The notes under the pieces: generated by a model
The model's database searches: none
Told to the model about the DNA's origin: nothing
What the model saw: the letters and a program-made list of their open reading frames with translations, nothing else
Translations under genes and position numbers: made by a program
Assembly: GCA_016704565.1 (NCBI GenBank)
Contig: JADIZV010000004.1
Coordinates: 917,234 to 981,233, forward strand
Length of the DNA: 64,000 nt
Reading direction: 5' to 3'
From: Candidatus Phosphoribacter baldrii
GTDB lineage: Bacteria; Actinomycetota; Actinomycetes; Actinomycetales; Dermatophilaceae
Shown here: piece after piece, positions 1-7,587 of the stretch
How the letters are laid out: every line of letters begins with the position of its first letter
How positions within the stretch are numbered: the first letter of the stretch is position 1

Positions 1-1239
1 GCGATCGCCAAGAAGTTCTCCTCGCTCGCCGTCGACCACCTCGGCACCCGGACCGACATCGTGGCCAAGCCGCTGTGGCACGACACACCGGAGGCGATGG
101 CCACCGTGCACGGCGTCGTCAAGGACTGGCGGACCGGCGAGGTCGAGCCGGTGCCCGGCAAGACCATGCCCGTGATCGCCGTGGCCGAGCGGGACTACCC
201 GGCCACCTTCCAGAAGATGACCTCCATCGGCCCGCTCATGGAAAAGGTCGGGATGCTCACCAAGGGCGTGCCCTACGACGTCAAGCGCGAGATCAAGATC
301 CTGCGCCGGCGCAACGGGGTGGCCAAGTCGGGGGTCGGTGTCGGCCAACCGCGGCTCAAGAGCGACGTCCACATGGCCGACGCGATCCTGCACCTGTCGG
401 CGACGACCAACGGGCACCTGTCCACGCACGGCTTCAAGAACGTCGAAAAACGCACGGGCACACTGCTGCACGACCTGGCCGCCGAGCATCAGGGCAAGCA
501 GATCACCTTCGCCGACACCCAGGTCGCCCCAGTCCCGGTGATCACCTCACCGGAATGGTCGGGCTCGGAGTCCGGCGGTCGGCGCTACAGCCCGTTCACG
601 ATCAACATCGAGCGGCTCAAGCCCTTCCACACCCTCACCGGGCGCCAGCAGTTCTACCTCGACCACGACTGGGTCATCGGCATGGGTGAGTCCTTGCCGG
701 TGCACCGGCCGCCGCTCAACATGACCACGCTCTTCGGTGAGGTCCCGATCGGCGGGCAGTCCGAGTCGCACGGTCAGCGCAGCGTGTCGGTCCGCTACCT
801 CACCCCGCACAACAAGTGGTCGATCCACAGCGAGTACCAGGACAACCTCTACATGCTCTCGTTGTCTCGCGGCGGGCAGACGATCTGGATGTCCGACACC
901 GACGCGGACAAGGTGGGGATCAAGGACAACGACTGGGTGGAACTGGTCAACCGCAACGGTGTCGTCGCCTGTCGCGCCATCGTCACCCACCGGATGCCCG
1001 AGGGCACGATCTACATGCCGCACGCGCAGGACCGGATGGTCGACGTTCCGCTCACCGAGACCAACCAGAGGCGGGGCGGCATACACAACTCGCTGACTCG
1101 AATCATGATCAAGCCGACGCACATCATCGGCGGCTACGCGCAGTTCGCCTACTTCTTCAACTACATCGGCCCCACGGGCAACAACCGCGACGAAGTGACG
1201 ATGATCCGCCGTCGTTCGTCGCAGGAGGTGACGTACTGA
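1..1239 (+). CDS. narG: Respiratory nitrate reductase alpha subunit (NarG), C-terminal part
   Basis: This is the 3' end of the molybdenum catalytic subunit that reduces nitrate to nitrite using quinol electrons. The frame is open from base 1, so the start and the active-site half lie outside the window; about 412 residues are visible. The visible part covers the C-terminal region, including the molybdopterin-dinucleotide-binding fold near the end (segments such as MPHAQDR, ETNQRRGGIHNSLTR and the aromatic IIGGYAQFAYFFNY), typical of NarG. The stop overlaps the narH start by one base (TGATG), and narH, narJ and narI follow, which fixes the identity. The word GGCATAC occurs at 1078 and forces an ATA isoleucine codon. 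Confidence 0.95.
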   Translation, partial: AIAKKFSSLAVDHLGTRTDIVAKPLWHDTPEAMATVHGVVKDWRTGEVEPVPGKTMPVIAVAERDYPATFQKMTSIGPLMEKVGMLTKGVPYDVKREIKILRRRNGVAKSGVGVGQPRLKSDVHMADAILHLSATTNGHLSTHGFKNVEKRTGTLLHDLAAEHQGKQITFADTQVAPVPVITSPEWSGSESGGRRYSPFTINIERLKPFHTLTGRQQFYLDHDWVIGMGESLPVHRPPLNMTTLFGEVPIGGQSESHGQRSVSVRYLTPHNKWSIHSEYQDNLYMLSLSRGGQTIWMSDTDADKVGIKDNDWVELVNRNGVVACRAIVTHRMPEGTIYMPHAQDRMVDVPLTETNQRRGGIHNSLTRIMIKPTHIIGGYAQFAYFFNYIGPTGNNRDEVTMIRRRSSQEVTY

Positions 1240-2906
1240 TGCGCATCATGGCGCAGTTGGCGATGGTCATGAACCTCGACAAGTGCATCGGCTGCCACAC
1301 CTGCTCGGTGACCTGCAAGCAGGCCTGGACCAACCGGGCGGGCACCGAGTACGTCTGGTTCAACAACGTCGAGACCCGCCCGGGGTTGGGGTATCCGCGC
1401 GGCTACCAGAACCAGGACGAGTGGCAAGGGGGCTGGACCCGCACCTCCAACGGCCGGTTGCGGCTCCGGGCGGGGGGCCGGTTCAAGAAGCTTGCTTCGA
1501 TCTTCTCCAACCCAAAGCTGCCGTCGCTGCAGGATTACTACGAGCCCTGGACCTACGACTACGAGACCCTGCTCAACGCTCCGGCCCAGAAGAACTTCCC
1601 TGTCGCCCGGCCGTATTCGATCATCAGCGGCAAGCCGATCAACGTCTCGTGGTCGGCCAACTGGGACGACGACCTCGGCGGGTCGATGGAGCACGCCGTC
1701 AAGGACCCGATGCTCAAGGGCATCGAGGACAAGGTCACGTTCGAGTTCGAGAAGACCTTCATGTTCTACCTGCCGCGGATCTGCGAGCACTGCCTCAACC
1801 CGGCGTGCGCGGCGTCCTGCCCGTCGGGAGCGATCTACAAGCGCTCCGAGGACGGCATCGTGCTCGTCGACCAGGACCGGTGCCGCGGCTGGCGGATGTG
1901 CATTTCTGGTTGCCCTTACAAGAAGGTCTACTTCAACCACAAGACCGGCAAGGCCGAGAAGTGCACGTTCTGCTACCCACGCGTCGAGGTGGGGCTCCCG
2001 ACGGTGTGCGCGGAGACCTGCGTGGGTCGGTTGCGTTACATCGGGCTGGTCTTCTACGACGCCGACAAGGTCCTCGAGGCTGCGTCGGTCGCCAAGGACA
2101 CGGACCTGTATGCCGCGCAGCGCGCCTGCTTCCTCGACCCGGACGATCCGGAGGTCCAGCGGGCCGCCCGTGAGGCCGGGATCCCGCAGGAGTGGGTGCG
2201 GGCTGCCGAGCGGTCCCCCGTATGGAAGCTCATCAGCAAGTACCAGGTGGCCCTGCCGCTGCACCCGGAATACCGCACCATGCCCATGGTCTGGTACATC
2301 CCGCCGCTGTCCCCCGTCGTCGACGTCATCCGGGACACCGGCCACGACGCCGAGGACGCCGGCAACCTGTTCGCCGCGATTGACACACTGCGTATCCCGG
2401 TGGAATACCTCGCCAACCTCTTCACCGCCGGCGACACCGCTCCGGTCGACGCCGCGCTGCGACGATTGGCGGCCATGCGTTCCTACATGCGCGAGCGCAC
2501 CTTGGGCCGCGAGCCGGGGCCGGCCATGGCGCAGGCGGTCGGGATGAGCGAGGAAGACCTCTACGAGATGTTCCGGCTGCTGGCCATCGCGAAGTATGCC
2601 GACCGCTACGTCATTCCGACCGCGCACGCCGAACAGGCCCATGCCCTTGAGGAATTGGCCACCGAGTGCGCGCTCGACGGCGACGGCGGGGTCGGGATGG
2701 GCGGCAGCGGTCCCGTGGGTGAGGGCTCCGGCCGGCTCACCCCGGTTGCCCTGGAGAACCTCCGGGCCTTGAAGGCGCGGGCGGGCGGATCCGAAGGCGG
2801 CGAGCTGGTGAGCGGCGGCAGCACCCGCGGCCGGGTCAACCTGCTCACCTGGGACGGCAAGGGCATCCCCGAGGGCCTCTTCCCAGCCGACGGGAAGGAC
2901 GGATGA
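1239..2906 (+). CDS. narH: Nitrate reductase beta subunit, iron-sulfur protein (NarH)
   Basis: NarH wires electrons from the NarI haems to the NarG molybdenum site through four Fe-S clusters on the cytoplasmic face of the membrane. The 555-residue product has all the expected cysteine groups: C16-C19-C22-C26 near the N terminus, then CEHCLNPAC, CRGWRMC and CTFC...CAETC. The tryptophan in CRGWRMC is the known NarH substitution that makes a 3Fe-4S cluster. I chose the ATG at 1239, which overlaps the narG stop and follows a GGAGG at 1223; the open frame extends further upstream but only inside narG. Length is slightly above the usual 480-510 residues, mostly because of a glycine-rich C-terminal tail. 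Its stop overlaps narJ (ATGATG). Confidence 0.97.
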   Translation: MRIMAQLAMVMNLDKCIGCHTCSVTCKQAWTNRAGTEYVWFNNVETRPGLGYPRGYQNQDEWQGGWTRTSNGRLRLRAGGRFKKLASIFSNPKLPSLQDYYEPWTYDYETLLNAPAQKNFPVARPYSIISGKPINVSWSANWDDDLGGSMEHAVKDPMLKGIEDKVTFEFEKTFMFYLPRICEHCLNPACAASCPSGAIYKRSEDGIVLVDQDRCRGWRMCISGCPYKKVYFNHKTGKAEKCTFCYPRVEVGLPTVCAETCVGRLRYIGLVFYDADKVLEAASVAKDTDLYAAQRACFLDPDDPEVQRAAREAGIPQEWVRAAERSPVWKLISKYQVALPLHPEYRTMPMVWYIPPLSPVVDVIRDTGHDAEDAGNLFAAIDTLRIPVEYLANLFTAGDTAPVDAALRRLAAMRSYMRERTLGREPGPAMAQAVGMSEEDLYEMFRLLAIAKYADRYVIPTAHAEQAHALEELATECALDGDGGVGMGGSGPVGEGSGRLTPVALENLRALKARAGGSEGGELVSGGSTRGRVNLLTWDGKGIPEGLFPADGKDG

Positions 2907-3691
2907 TGTTCCGGCGCACCCGGCATACGGCCACTGTGCGGCTGCCCGACGATCAGCTGCGGATCGCGTGGCAGGTCTGCTCGCTGTTGCTGGACTACCC
3001 GACCGAGACCCTCGTCTCCCGGCTGGGACTGGTGCGGCAGGCGGAGGGTGAGCTGCCGGCATACCTCGCGGAGCCGGTATGCCGCCTCGCCGACCACCTC
3101 GCGCAGACCCCGCTCGGGCGGTTGCAGCGGGACTATGTCGAGACCTTCGACCACACCCGGCGCGGCTGCCTGTACCTCACCTACTTCACCGCCGGTGACA
3201 CCCGCAAACGTGGGGTGGCGCTGGTGCAACTCAAGCAGGCCTACCGACGGTCTGGCGTCGAGCTGAACAGCAGCGAGTTGCCCGACCACCTCGGGGTCGT
3301 GCTGGAGTTCGGTGCGACGGCGGACGTCGACGCGGCCTGGCGGATTCTCAACGACCACCGCGCCAGCCTCGAAGTGCTGCGAGTGTCGTTGCAGGAGAAG
3401 CAATCTCCCTGGGCTGATGCGGTCGTCGCGGTCAGCCGGACCCTGCCCGAGCTCGTCGGCGACGACGCCGAGGCGATCGCCCGCCTGATCGAGCAAGGCC
3501 CTCCGGCGGAGGACGTCGGGCTGGCTCCCTACGCGGTGGACCCGCGACTCAATCCTTACCCATGGGGGGCTGCGCCCCCCATGCTCCCCCCCAGCGTCAA
3601 TCCTTTGCCCGACTACTTGGACCCACAGGGGGCTCCGCTCCCCGGGCTCCCCCCGCACGACGCCTACTCAACCGTTGGAGCCGACCGATGA
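2903..3691 (+). CDS. narJ: Nitrate reductase molybdenum cofactor assembly chaperone (NarJ)
   Basis: NarJ is a system-specific chaperone that holds the NarGH complex until the molybdenum cofactor and Fe-S clusters are inserted and the complex docks on NarI. The 262-residue protein has the all-helical TorD/NarJ character, with the family motif YVETFDHTRRGCLYLTY near residue 80. Its first codon overlaps the narH stop. The last ~45 residues (from about residue 215) are a proline-rich tail made from two related GC-rich DNA units, one carrying a perfect inverted repeat, so the tail looks like a later insertion of a repeat element into the 3' end of the gene. The stop overlaps the narI start. Confidence 0.93.
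   Translation: MMFRRTRHTATVRLPDDQLRIAWQVCSLLLDYPTETLVSRLGLVRQAEGELPAYLAEPVCRLADHLAQTPLGRLQRDYVETFDHTRRGCLYLTYFTAGDTRKRGVALVQLKQAYRRSGVELNSSELPDHLGVVLEFGATADVDAAWRILNDHRASLEVLRVSLQEKQSPWADAVVAVSRTLPELVGDDAEAIARLIEQGPPAEDVGLAPYAVDPRLNPYPWGAAPPMLPPSVNPLPDYLDPQGAPLPGLPPHDAYSTVGADR
3561..3583. repeat. Perfect 10-bp inverted repeat inside the narJ 3' end
   Basis: CATGGGGGGC and GCCCCCCATG flank a TGC loop. A second, related GC-rich unit follows about 60 bp later (about 3601-3655, TCAATCC lead-in and GGGGGCTCCGC core), so the segment is an imperfect direct duplication. It is translated as the proline/glycine-rich NarJ tail. It could fold in mRNA between the narJ body and narI, and so lower narI expression or stabilise upstream mRNA; that role is inference. 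Confidence 0.7.
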
Positions 3692-4425
3692 CGACCTTCC
3701 TGTGGGTCATCTTCCCCTACCTCTGTCTCACGACCTTCGTCGTCGGGCACTACTGGCGCTACCGCTACGACAAGTTCGGGTGGACCACGCGCTCCAGCCA
3801 GCTCTACGAGGACCGGCTGCTGCGGATCGGGTCACCGCTGTTCCACTTCGGGATGCTCGGCGTCGTGGGTGGTCACCTGATCGGCCTGGTCATCCCCCAG
3901 GGATGGACCGACGCGATCGGGCTGAGCCGGCACACCTATCACGTCATCGCCCTCGCGGCGGGCGTCCCCGCCGGCGTGGCCGCCGTCGTGGGGCTGGTCA
4001 TCCTCGTCTATCGGCGGCGGATGACCGGACCGGTCTTCAGCGCGACGACGACCAACGACAAGCTCATGTATGCCGTGCTCGGCGCGGTCATCGTCCTGGG
4101 CATCTGGAACACCATCGCCGGGTCGTGGCTGCAGTTCGGCGGCGACTACAACTACCGCGACGGGGTGTCGCCCTACTTCCGCAGCATCTTCGCCTTCGGC
4201 CCCAAGCCGGAGCTCATCGCGGCCGCGCCGCTGGGGTTCCAGGTGCACGCGTGGCTCGCGTTCCTGCTCTTCGCGATGTGGCCGTTCACCCGGCTCGTGC
4301 ATGTCTTCTCGGCGCCGGTCGGCTATCTCACCCGCCCCTACATCGTCTATCGGTCGCGTGAGCCGCGCGCCGTGCGGGTCATGGGAAGCCGTGCCCCGCA
4401 ACGTGGTTGGGAGCGCGTGGGGTGA
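3688..4425 (+). CDS. narI: Nitrate reductase gamma subunit, cytochrome b (NarI)
   Basis: NarI is the membrane anchor that oxidises quinol and passes electrons through two b haems to NarH. The 245-residue product has about five transmembrane helices. The four haem-ligand histidines are visible at positions 53, 63, 187 and 205, almost the same numbers as in E. coli NarI. I chose the ATG at 3688, which overlaps the narJ stop; the longer open frame starting at 3562 would only translate narJ sequence. The gene ends in a GTGA overlap with the following mobA-like gene, so cofactor synthesis is co-transcribed with the enzyme that needs it. Confidence 0.97.
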   Translation: MTTFLWVIFPYLCLTTFVVGHYWRYRYDKFGWTTRSSQLYEDRLLRIGSPLFHFGMLGVVGGHLIGLVIPQGWTDAIGLSRHTYHVIALAAGVPAGVAAVVGLVILVYRRRMTGPVFSATTTNDKLMYAVLGAVIVLGIWNTIAGSWLQFGGDYNYRDGVSPYFRSIFAFGPKPELIAAAPLGFQVHAWLAFLLFAMWPFTRLVHVFSAPVGYLTRPYIVYRSREPRAVRVMGSRAPQRGWERVG

Positions 4426-5201
4426 TCCGGTTCGACGCGATCATCCTCGCCGGTGGCCGGGGCTCCCGGCTCGGAGGCGTCGACAAGGGCGCCCTACCGG
4501 TGGGTGGTCGGGCGTTGTTGGATCGCGTGTTGGATGCGGCTCGGGCGGCTGAGCGGGTGGTGGTCGTCGGGGACGGACCGGTCCCTGCTGGTGTGCTGCT
4601 GACGCGCGAAGAACCAGTATTCGGAGGGCCCGCGGCGGCGGTGGTCGCCGGCTTGCGGGCCCTCCGTATGCCGTCCGCCCCACCAGGTGCCCAGGTTTCC
4701 AGTCAGCCGCCCGGACCGGGCGCGGCACCTGACCAGGACTCGCCGGCGGATCTTGATGCGTCGCTGGCCCCGGCTCTGGTGCTGGTCTTGGCGTGCGACT
4801 TGCCGGAGGCTCAGGCCGGGGTGGAGCTGTTGCTCGATGCGGCCGTTGCGACCGAGGGCGGCGAAGCAGCCCAGGCGGCCGAGGGCGACGAGACAGCCGA
4901 GGGCGACGAGACGGCCGAAGGCGACGAGACGGCACGGGCGGCCGCGTGCGGCATACCCGGTGCCGGCGGTGAGCGGGCAGCCGACGGGTGGTGCCTCGCC
5001 GAGGCCGACGGGCGACTGCAATGGCTGTTCGGGCTCTACCGGGCGAGCGCCCTCGAACGCGCCGCGGACGCACTTGGCGACCCGACCGATCGGTCGATGG
5101 GCCGGCTATTGGGCGGCCTCGATCTGGTCGCCGTGTCGGCACCCGCCCGCGTGACCATGGATATCGATACCCCGGAGGACGTGCAGCGATGGACGACGTG
5201 A
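4422..5201 (+). CDS. mobA: MobA-like molybdenum cofactor guanylyltransferase with low-complexity insert
   Basis: MobA-type enzymes attach GMP to molybdopterin to make the guanine dinucleotide cofactor used by NarG. The 259-residue product starts FDAIILAGGRGSRLGG, with the family's GTP-binding loop, then DKG, and has the ACDLP metal-site motif near residue 125. I prefer the GTG at 4422 (overlapping the narI stop) over the TTG at 4407. Two stretches are unusual: a proline/alanine-rich insert around residues 87-115 and a run of three EGDETA units at about residues 154-171, encoded by an 18-bp tandem repeat. Homologues are usually under 210 residues, so these inserts are extra. Position behind narGHJI supports a role in nitrate reductase maturation. 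Confidence 0.85.
   Translation: MIRFDAIILAGGRGSRLGGVDKGALPVGGRALLDRVLDAARAAERVVVVGDGPVPAGVLLTREEPVFGGPAAAVVAGLRALRMPSAPPGAQVSSQPPGPGAAPDQDSPADLDASLAPALVLVLACDLPEAQAGVELLLDAAVATEGGEAAQAAEGDETAEGDETAEGDETARAAACGIPGAGGERAADGWCLAEADGRLQWLFGLYRASALERAADALGDPTDRSMGRLLGGLDLVAVSAPARVTMDIDTPEDVQRWTT
4881..4934 (+). repeat. 18-bp in-frame tandem repeat, three copies, in mobA
   Basis: Three units of GAGGGCGACGAGACGGCC type lie back to back (4881-4898, 4899-4916, 4917-4934) with two to three mismatches between them. Each encodes EGDETA. The unit length keeps the frame, so copy number could change by slippage without destroying the protein. Confidence 0.85.
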
Positions 5202-5476
5202 GACCTAGCCATGACCTGGATGCCGAACAGGCGCAGTGGCAGTCGTGGATCGACGGCGTGTGCGCCGACCTGGACGTGCCGTCGGCGCTCGTCGATGTCG
5301 CCGCGATCCACGACCTGTCCCGACAGGTGGCACGCGGCCTGGCCCGACCGCTGGCGCCCGTGAGCACGTTCATCCTCGGACTCGCGTTGGGCCGGGCACT
5401 CGGTCAGGGCGACGAGCCAACCGGCAGGCCAGAGCTTGCCGCCAGTCTGGCCACCCGGATCACCACCCACCTCTGA
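5189..5476 (+). CDS. DUF6457-type small protein linked to molybdenum cofactor synthesis
   Basis: A 95-residue soluble protein with the pattern WIDGVCADL, then VDVAAIHDLSRQVARGLARPLAPVSTFILGLA in pieces. This matches small actinobacterial proteins of the DUF6457 type, which I recall as sitting next to mobA or moeA genes. The ATG at 5189 overlaps the mobA 3' end by 13 bases, so it is translated in the same operon. No catalytic motif is visible. Its function is unknown; the context suggests a partner in molybdopterin cofactor handling. The family name is from memory and not searched. Confidence 0.75.
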   Translation: MDDVRPSHDLDAEQAQWQSWIDGVCADLDVPSALVDVAAIHDLSRQVARGLARPLAPVSTFILGLALGRALGQGDEPTGRPELAASLATRITTHL

Positions 5477-5552
5477 GCAACCCAGGTCGGGCCTCTCCAG
5501 CATCGTCCCCGCTTCGCCAACTCTCTCCCCACCCCTCACCGGGAAATCATCG

Positions 5553-5721
5553 GCGTGTGTGAGGAAGTCGGCGCTCCTGAGCCTGCGCGTCCCGAATTCG
5601 CCCGCGTGTGTGAGGAATTCGTGGCGGCACCGGGTCGTGACGCGCGAAACTGCCTGCGTGTGTGAGGAAGTCGGCACTTCTGAGCCTCTGCGGGCGCGAA
5701 AACGCCCGCGTGTGTGATGAA
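5553..5721. repeat. Four-copy degenerate tandem repeat, period about 52 bp
   Basis: The core GCGTGTGTGAGGAA (GATGAA in the last copy) starts at 5553, 5604, 5656 and 5708, spacing 51-52 bp. Copies 1 and 3 share a longer right flank (AAGTCGGC, then CTGAGCCT), so the array alternates. Copy 2 is framed by CGAATTC/GAATTCG, a 7-bp inverted pair. It fills most of the gap between the DUF6457 gene and ald, whose 3' ends converge here, so it may act as a shared 3' region. No gene is visible in 5477-5749. Confidence 0.75.
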
Positions 5722-5749
5722 TTCGGAATGCCCCGGTCTCGGCGACGGA

Positions 5750-6865
5750 TCAGGCGATGGCGTCGGCGATCGGGCGGTAGGCCAGGTCGAGATCGTCAGC
5801 GACCGCCTTGTAGGTGACGAAGCCATCGTGAGTGTTGAGGCCGAGGGCCAGCGCCGGGTCGGCGGCCAGAGCGCCCTTCCACCCCTTGTCGGCGAGCTTC
5901 ACGGCATACGAGAGCGTCGCGTTCGTCAGCGCCCAGGTGGAGGTGTTCGGCACGGCCCCAGGCATGTTGGCGACGCAGTAGTAGATGGCGTCGTGGACCC
6001 CGAACGTGGGGTCGGCGTGCGTCGTCGGGCGGCTGCCCGCGAAGCACCCGCCCTGGTCGATGGCGACGTCGACGAGCACCGAGCCGGGCTTCATCGCGGC
6101 GACCATGTCGTCGGTGACGAGCTTCGGGGCCTTGGCGCCGGGGATGAGGACGGTGCCGATGACCATGTCGGCGCCGAGCACCTGCTCGCGGATCGAGAGC
6201 GAGGACGACGCGATCTGGTGGACGCGGTTGTCGTAGCGCCAGAAGCTCATCCGCAGCTTGTCCAGGTCGGTGTCCAGCAGCGTGACGTCGGCGCCCATGC
6301 CGAGCGCGATGTTCGCGGCGTTCTGGCCGGCGACACCGGCGCCCAGGACGACGACCTTGGCGTTGGCCACACCGCCGACGCCGCCCATGAGGACACCGCG
6401 CCCACCCTGGGCCTTCATCATCGCGTGGGCGCCGACCTGCGGGGCCAGACAGCCGGCGACCTCGGACATCGGGTAGAGCAGCGGCAACATGCCCGAGGGC
6501 AACTGCACTGTCTCGTAGGCGATTCCGGTGACCTTCTTGGCCATGAGCTCTTCGGTGAGCGGCTTGTCCGCGGCCAGGTGCAGGTAGGTGAACAGGGTGA
6601 GGCCCTCGCGCAGCCGGTGGTACTCCTCGGCGATCGGCTCCTTGACCTTGAGGACCATGTCGGCCGCGCCCCACACGTCGTCGGCGCTGTCGATGATCCG
6701 CGCGCCCTGGCTGACGAAGTCCTCGTCGCTGATCGACGAGCCGCTTCCGGCGCCCTTCTGGATGATGACCTCGTGCCCGTGCGTCACGAGTTCGTGAACG
6801 CCGACCGGGGTGATGGCGACCCGGTACTCGTGGTTCTTGACCTCGGCGGGGATACCGACCTTCAT
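5750..6865 (-). CDS. ald: Alanine dehydrogenase
   Basis: This cytoplasmic NAD-dependent enzyme interconverts L-alanine and pyruvate plus ammonia, and lets cells use alanine as a nitrogen and carbon source or regenerate NAD when oxygen is low. The 371-residue length is normal. The N-terminal MKVGIPAEVKNHEYRVAITP block, the substrate lysine in KVKEP (about residue 75), the histidine in YLHLAAD (about 96), the Rossmann GAGVAGQNAA and the late DQGGCFAGSRPTTH segment all match the family. It is transcribed away from an Lrp/AsnC gene, the usual arrangement for ald and aldR. A -10-like TAGAAT sits at 6957-6952 on the minus strand, next to the left operator-like box. Confidence 0.97.
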   Translation of the reverse strand: MKVGIPAEVKNHEYRVAITPVGVHELVTHGHEVIIQKGAGSGSSISDEDFVSQGARIIDSADDVWGAADMVLKVKEPIAEEYHRLREGLTLFTYLHLAADKPLTEELMAKKVTGIAYETVQLPSGMLPLLYPMSEVAGCLAPQVGAHAMMKAQGGRGVLMGGVGGVANAKVVVLGAGVAGQNAANIALGMGADVTLLDTDLDKLRMSFWRYDNRVHQIASSSLSIREQVLGADMVIGTVLIPGAKAPKLVTDDMVAAMKPGSVLVDVAIDQGGCFAGSRPTTHADPTFGVHDAIYYCVANMPGAVPNTSTWALTNATLSYAVKLADKGWKGALAADPALALGLNTHDGFVTYKAVADDLDLAYRPIADAIA

Positions 6866-6970
6866 GTCGTCACCGTTTCCCGGCCCCAGGGGCCGCGTCC
6901 GTATGGATGCCCCGATCGGGGGCGGGCCGCGTCGTTGCGGGCTCGGGCGAGATTCTAGTAGCGGGCGCGT

Positions 6971-7025
6971 GGCATGTGGTGCCCTTTCGCGCCTCTGTAT
7001 GCCGCTATCTTTGGCATGTCCTGCC
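6971..7025. promoter_or_regulatory. Two matching operator-like boxes between ald and its Lrp-type regulator
   Basis: GGCATGTGGTGCC (6971-6983) and GGCATGTCCTGCC (7013-7025) both fit GGCATGTNNTGCC, each a short dyad (GGCA and TGCC arms). Their starts are 42 bp apart, four helical turns, which suits an octameric Lrp/AsnC protein binding on one face of DNA. The left box lies just upstream of the ald -10, and the right box is just upstream of the regulator's own start. Binding by the neighbouring regulator is inference. Confidence 0.65.
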
Positions 7026-7051
7026 GTTCTGGACCACGCTGGGAGTGGATC

Positions 7052-7540
7052 ATGTCTCTGGAAGGTGAGCCCGCGGCATACTCGGGCTTGGACGGATTGG
7101 ACCGCGCGATCCTGCGGGCGCTGCAGGAGGACGGGCGGCTCACGAATGTCGACCTCGCCCGGCAGGTGGGGTTGTCCCCGTCACCGTGCCTGCGGCGGGT
7201 CAAGTCGCTGGAGGAGCGCGGCTACATCCAGGGGTATGCCGCGTCGCTGGACCCCGCGCGGTTGGGACGCGCGCTGCAGGTCGTCGTCATGGTGCGGCTG
7301 AGCGATCAGCGGCAGGAGACGCTCGCGGCGTTCGAGGAGGCGGTCGTCGGGATCGAGGACGTGCTGCGGTGTTCGCTCATTGCGGGGGACGCGGACTACC
7401 TGCTGACGGTGCAGGTGAGGGACCTGGATTCGTATCACGCGCTCTACACCGAGCGGCTCGGTGAGCTGCCGGGAGTGGCGTCGCTGCGCAGCCTGGTGAC
7501 GATGAAGGCCGTCAAGGACACCCGGGCCCTGCCGGTCTGA
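7052..7540 (+). CDS. aldR: Lrp/AsnC-family regulator, probable AldR
   Basis: A 162-residue DNA-binding protein that probably senses alanine and controls ald. Residues ~10-60 form the AsnC helix-turn-helix (LDRAILRALQEDGR, then LARQVGLSPSPCLRRVK), and the rest is the RAM ligand/oligomerisation domain ending near SLRSLVTMK. I chose the ATG at 7052, preceded by GGGAG at 7041; the open frame runs back to 6974, but the upstream residues are not family-like. It is divergent from ald across 186 bp that carry two identical boxes. Specific assignment as AldR rests on this arrangement. Confidence 0.88.
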   Translation: MSLEGEPAAYSGLDGLDRAILRALQEDGRLTNVDLARQVGLSPSPCLRRVKSLEERGYIQGYAASLDPARLGRALQVVVMVRLSDQRQETLAAFEEAVVGIEDVLRCSLIAGDADYLLTVQVRDLDSYHALYTERLGELPGVASLRSLVTMKAVKDTRALPV

Positions 7541-7587
7541 GCGGACTGCTCAGCGAGTAGTCAGTGACCGAGGCGATCAGTGAACGA

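Noticed and set aside
1161..3062. Minus-strand 633-codon frame across narH
   Set aside because: Antisense shadow caused by high GC; the narH frame has full cysteine motifs.
5553..5721. CRISPR array from the regular 52-bp spacing
   Set aside because: The conserved core is only 14 bases, flanks are also related between copies, there are only four units and no cas genes are present.
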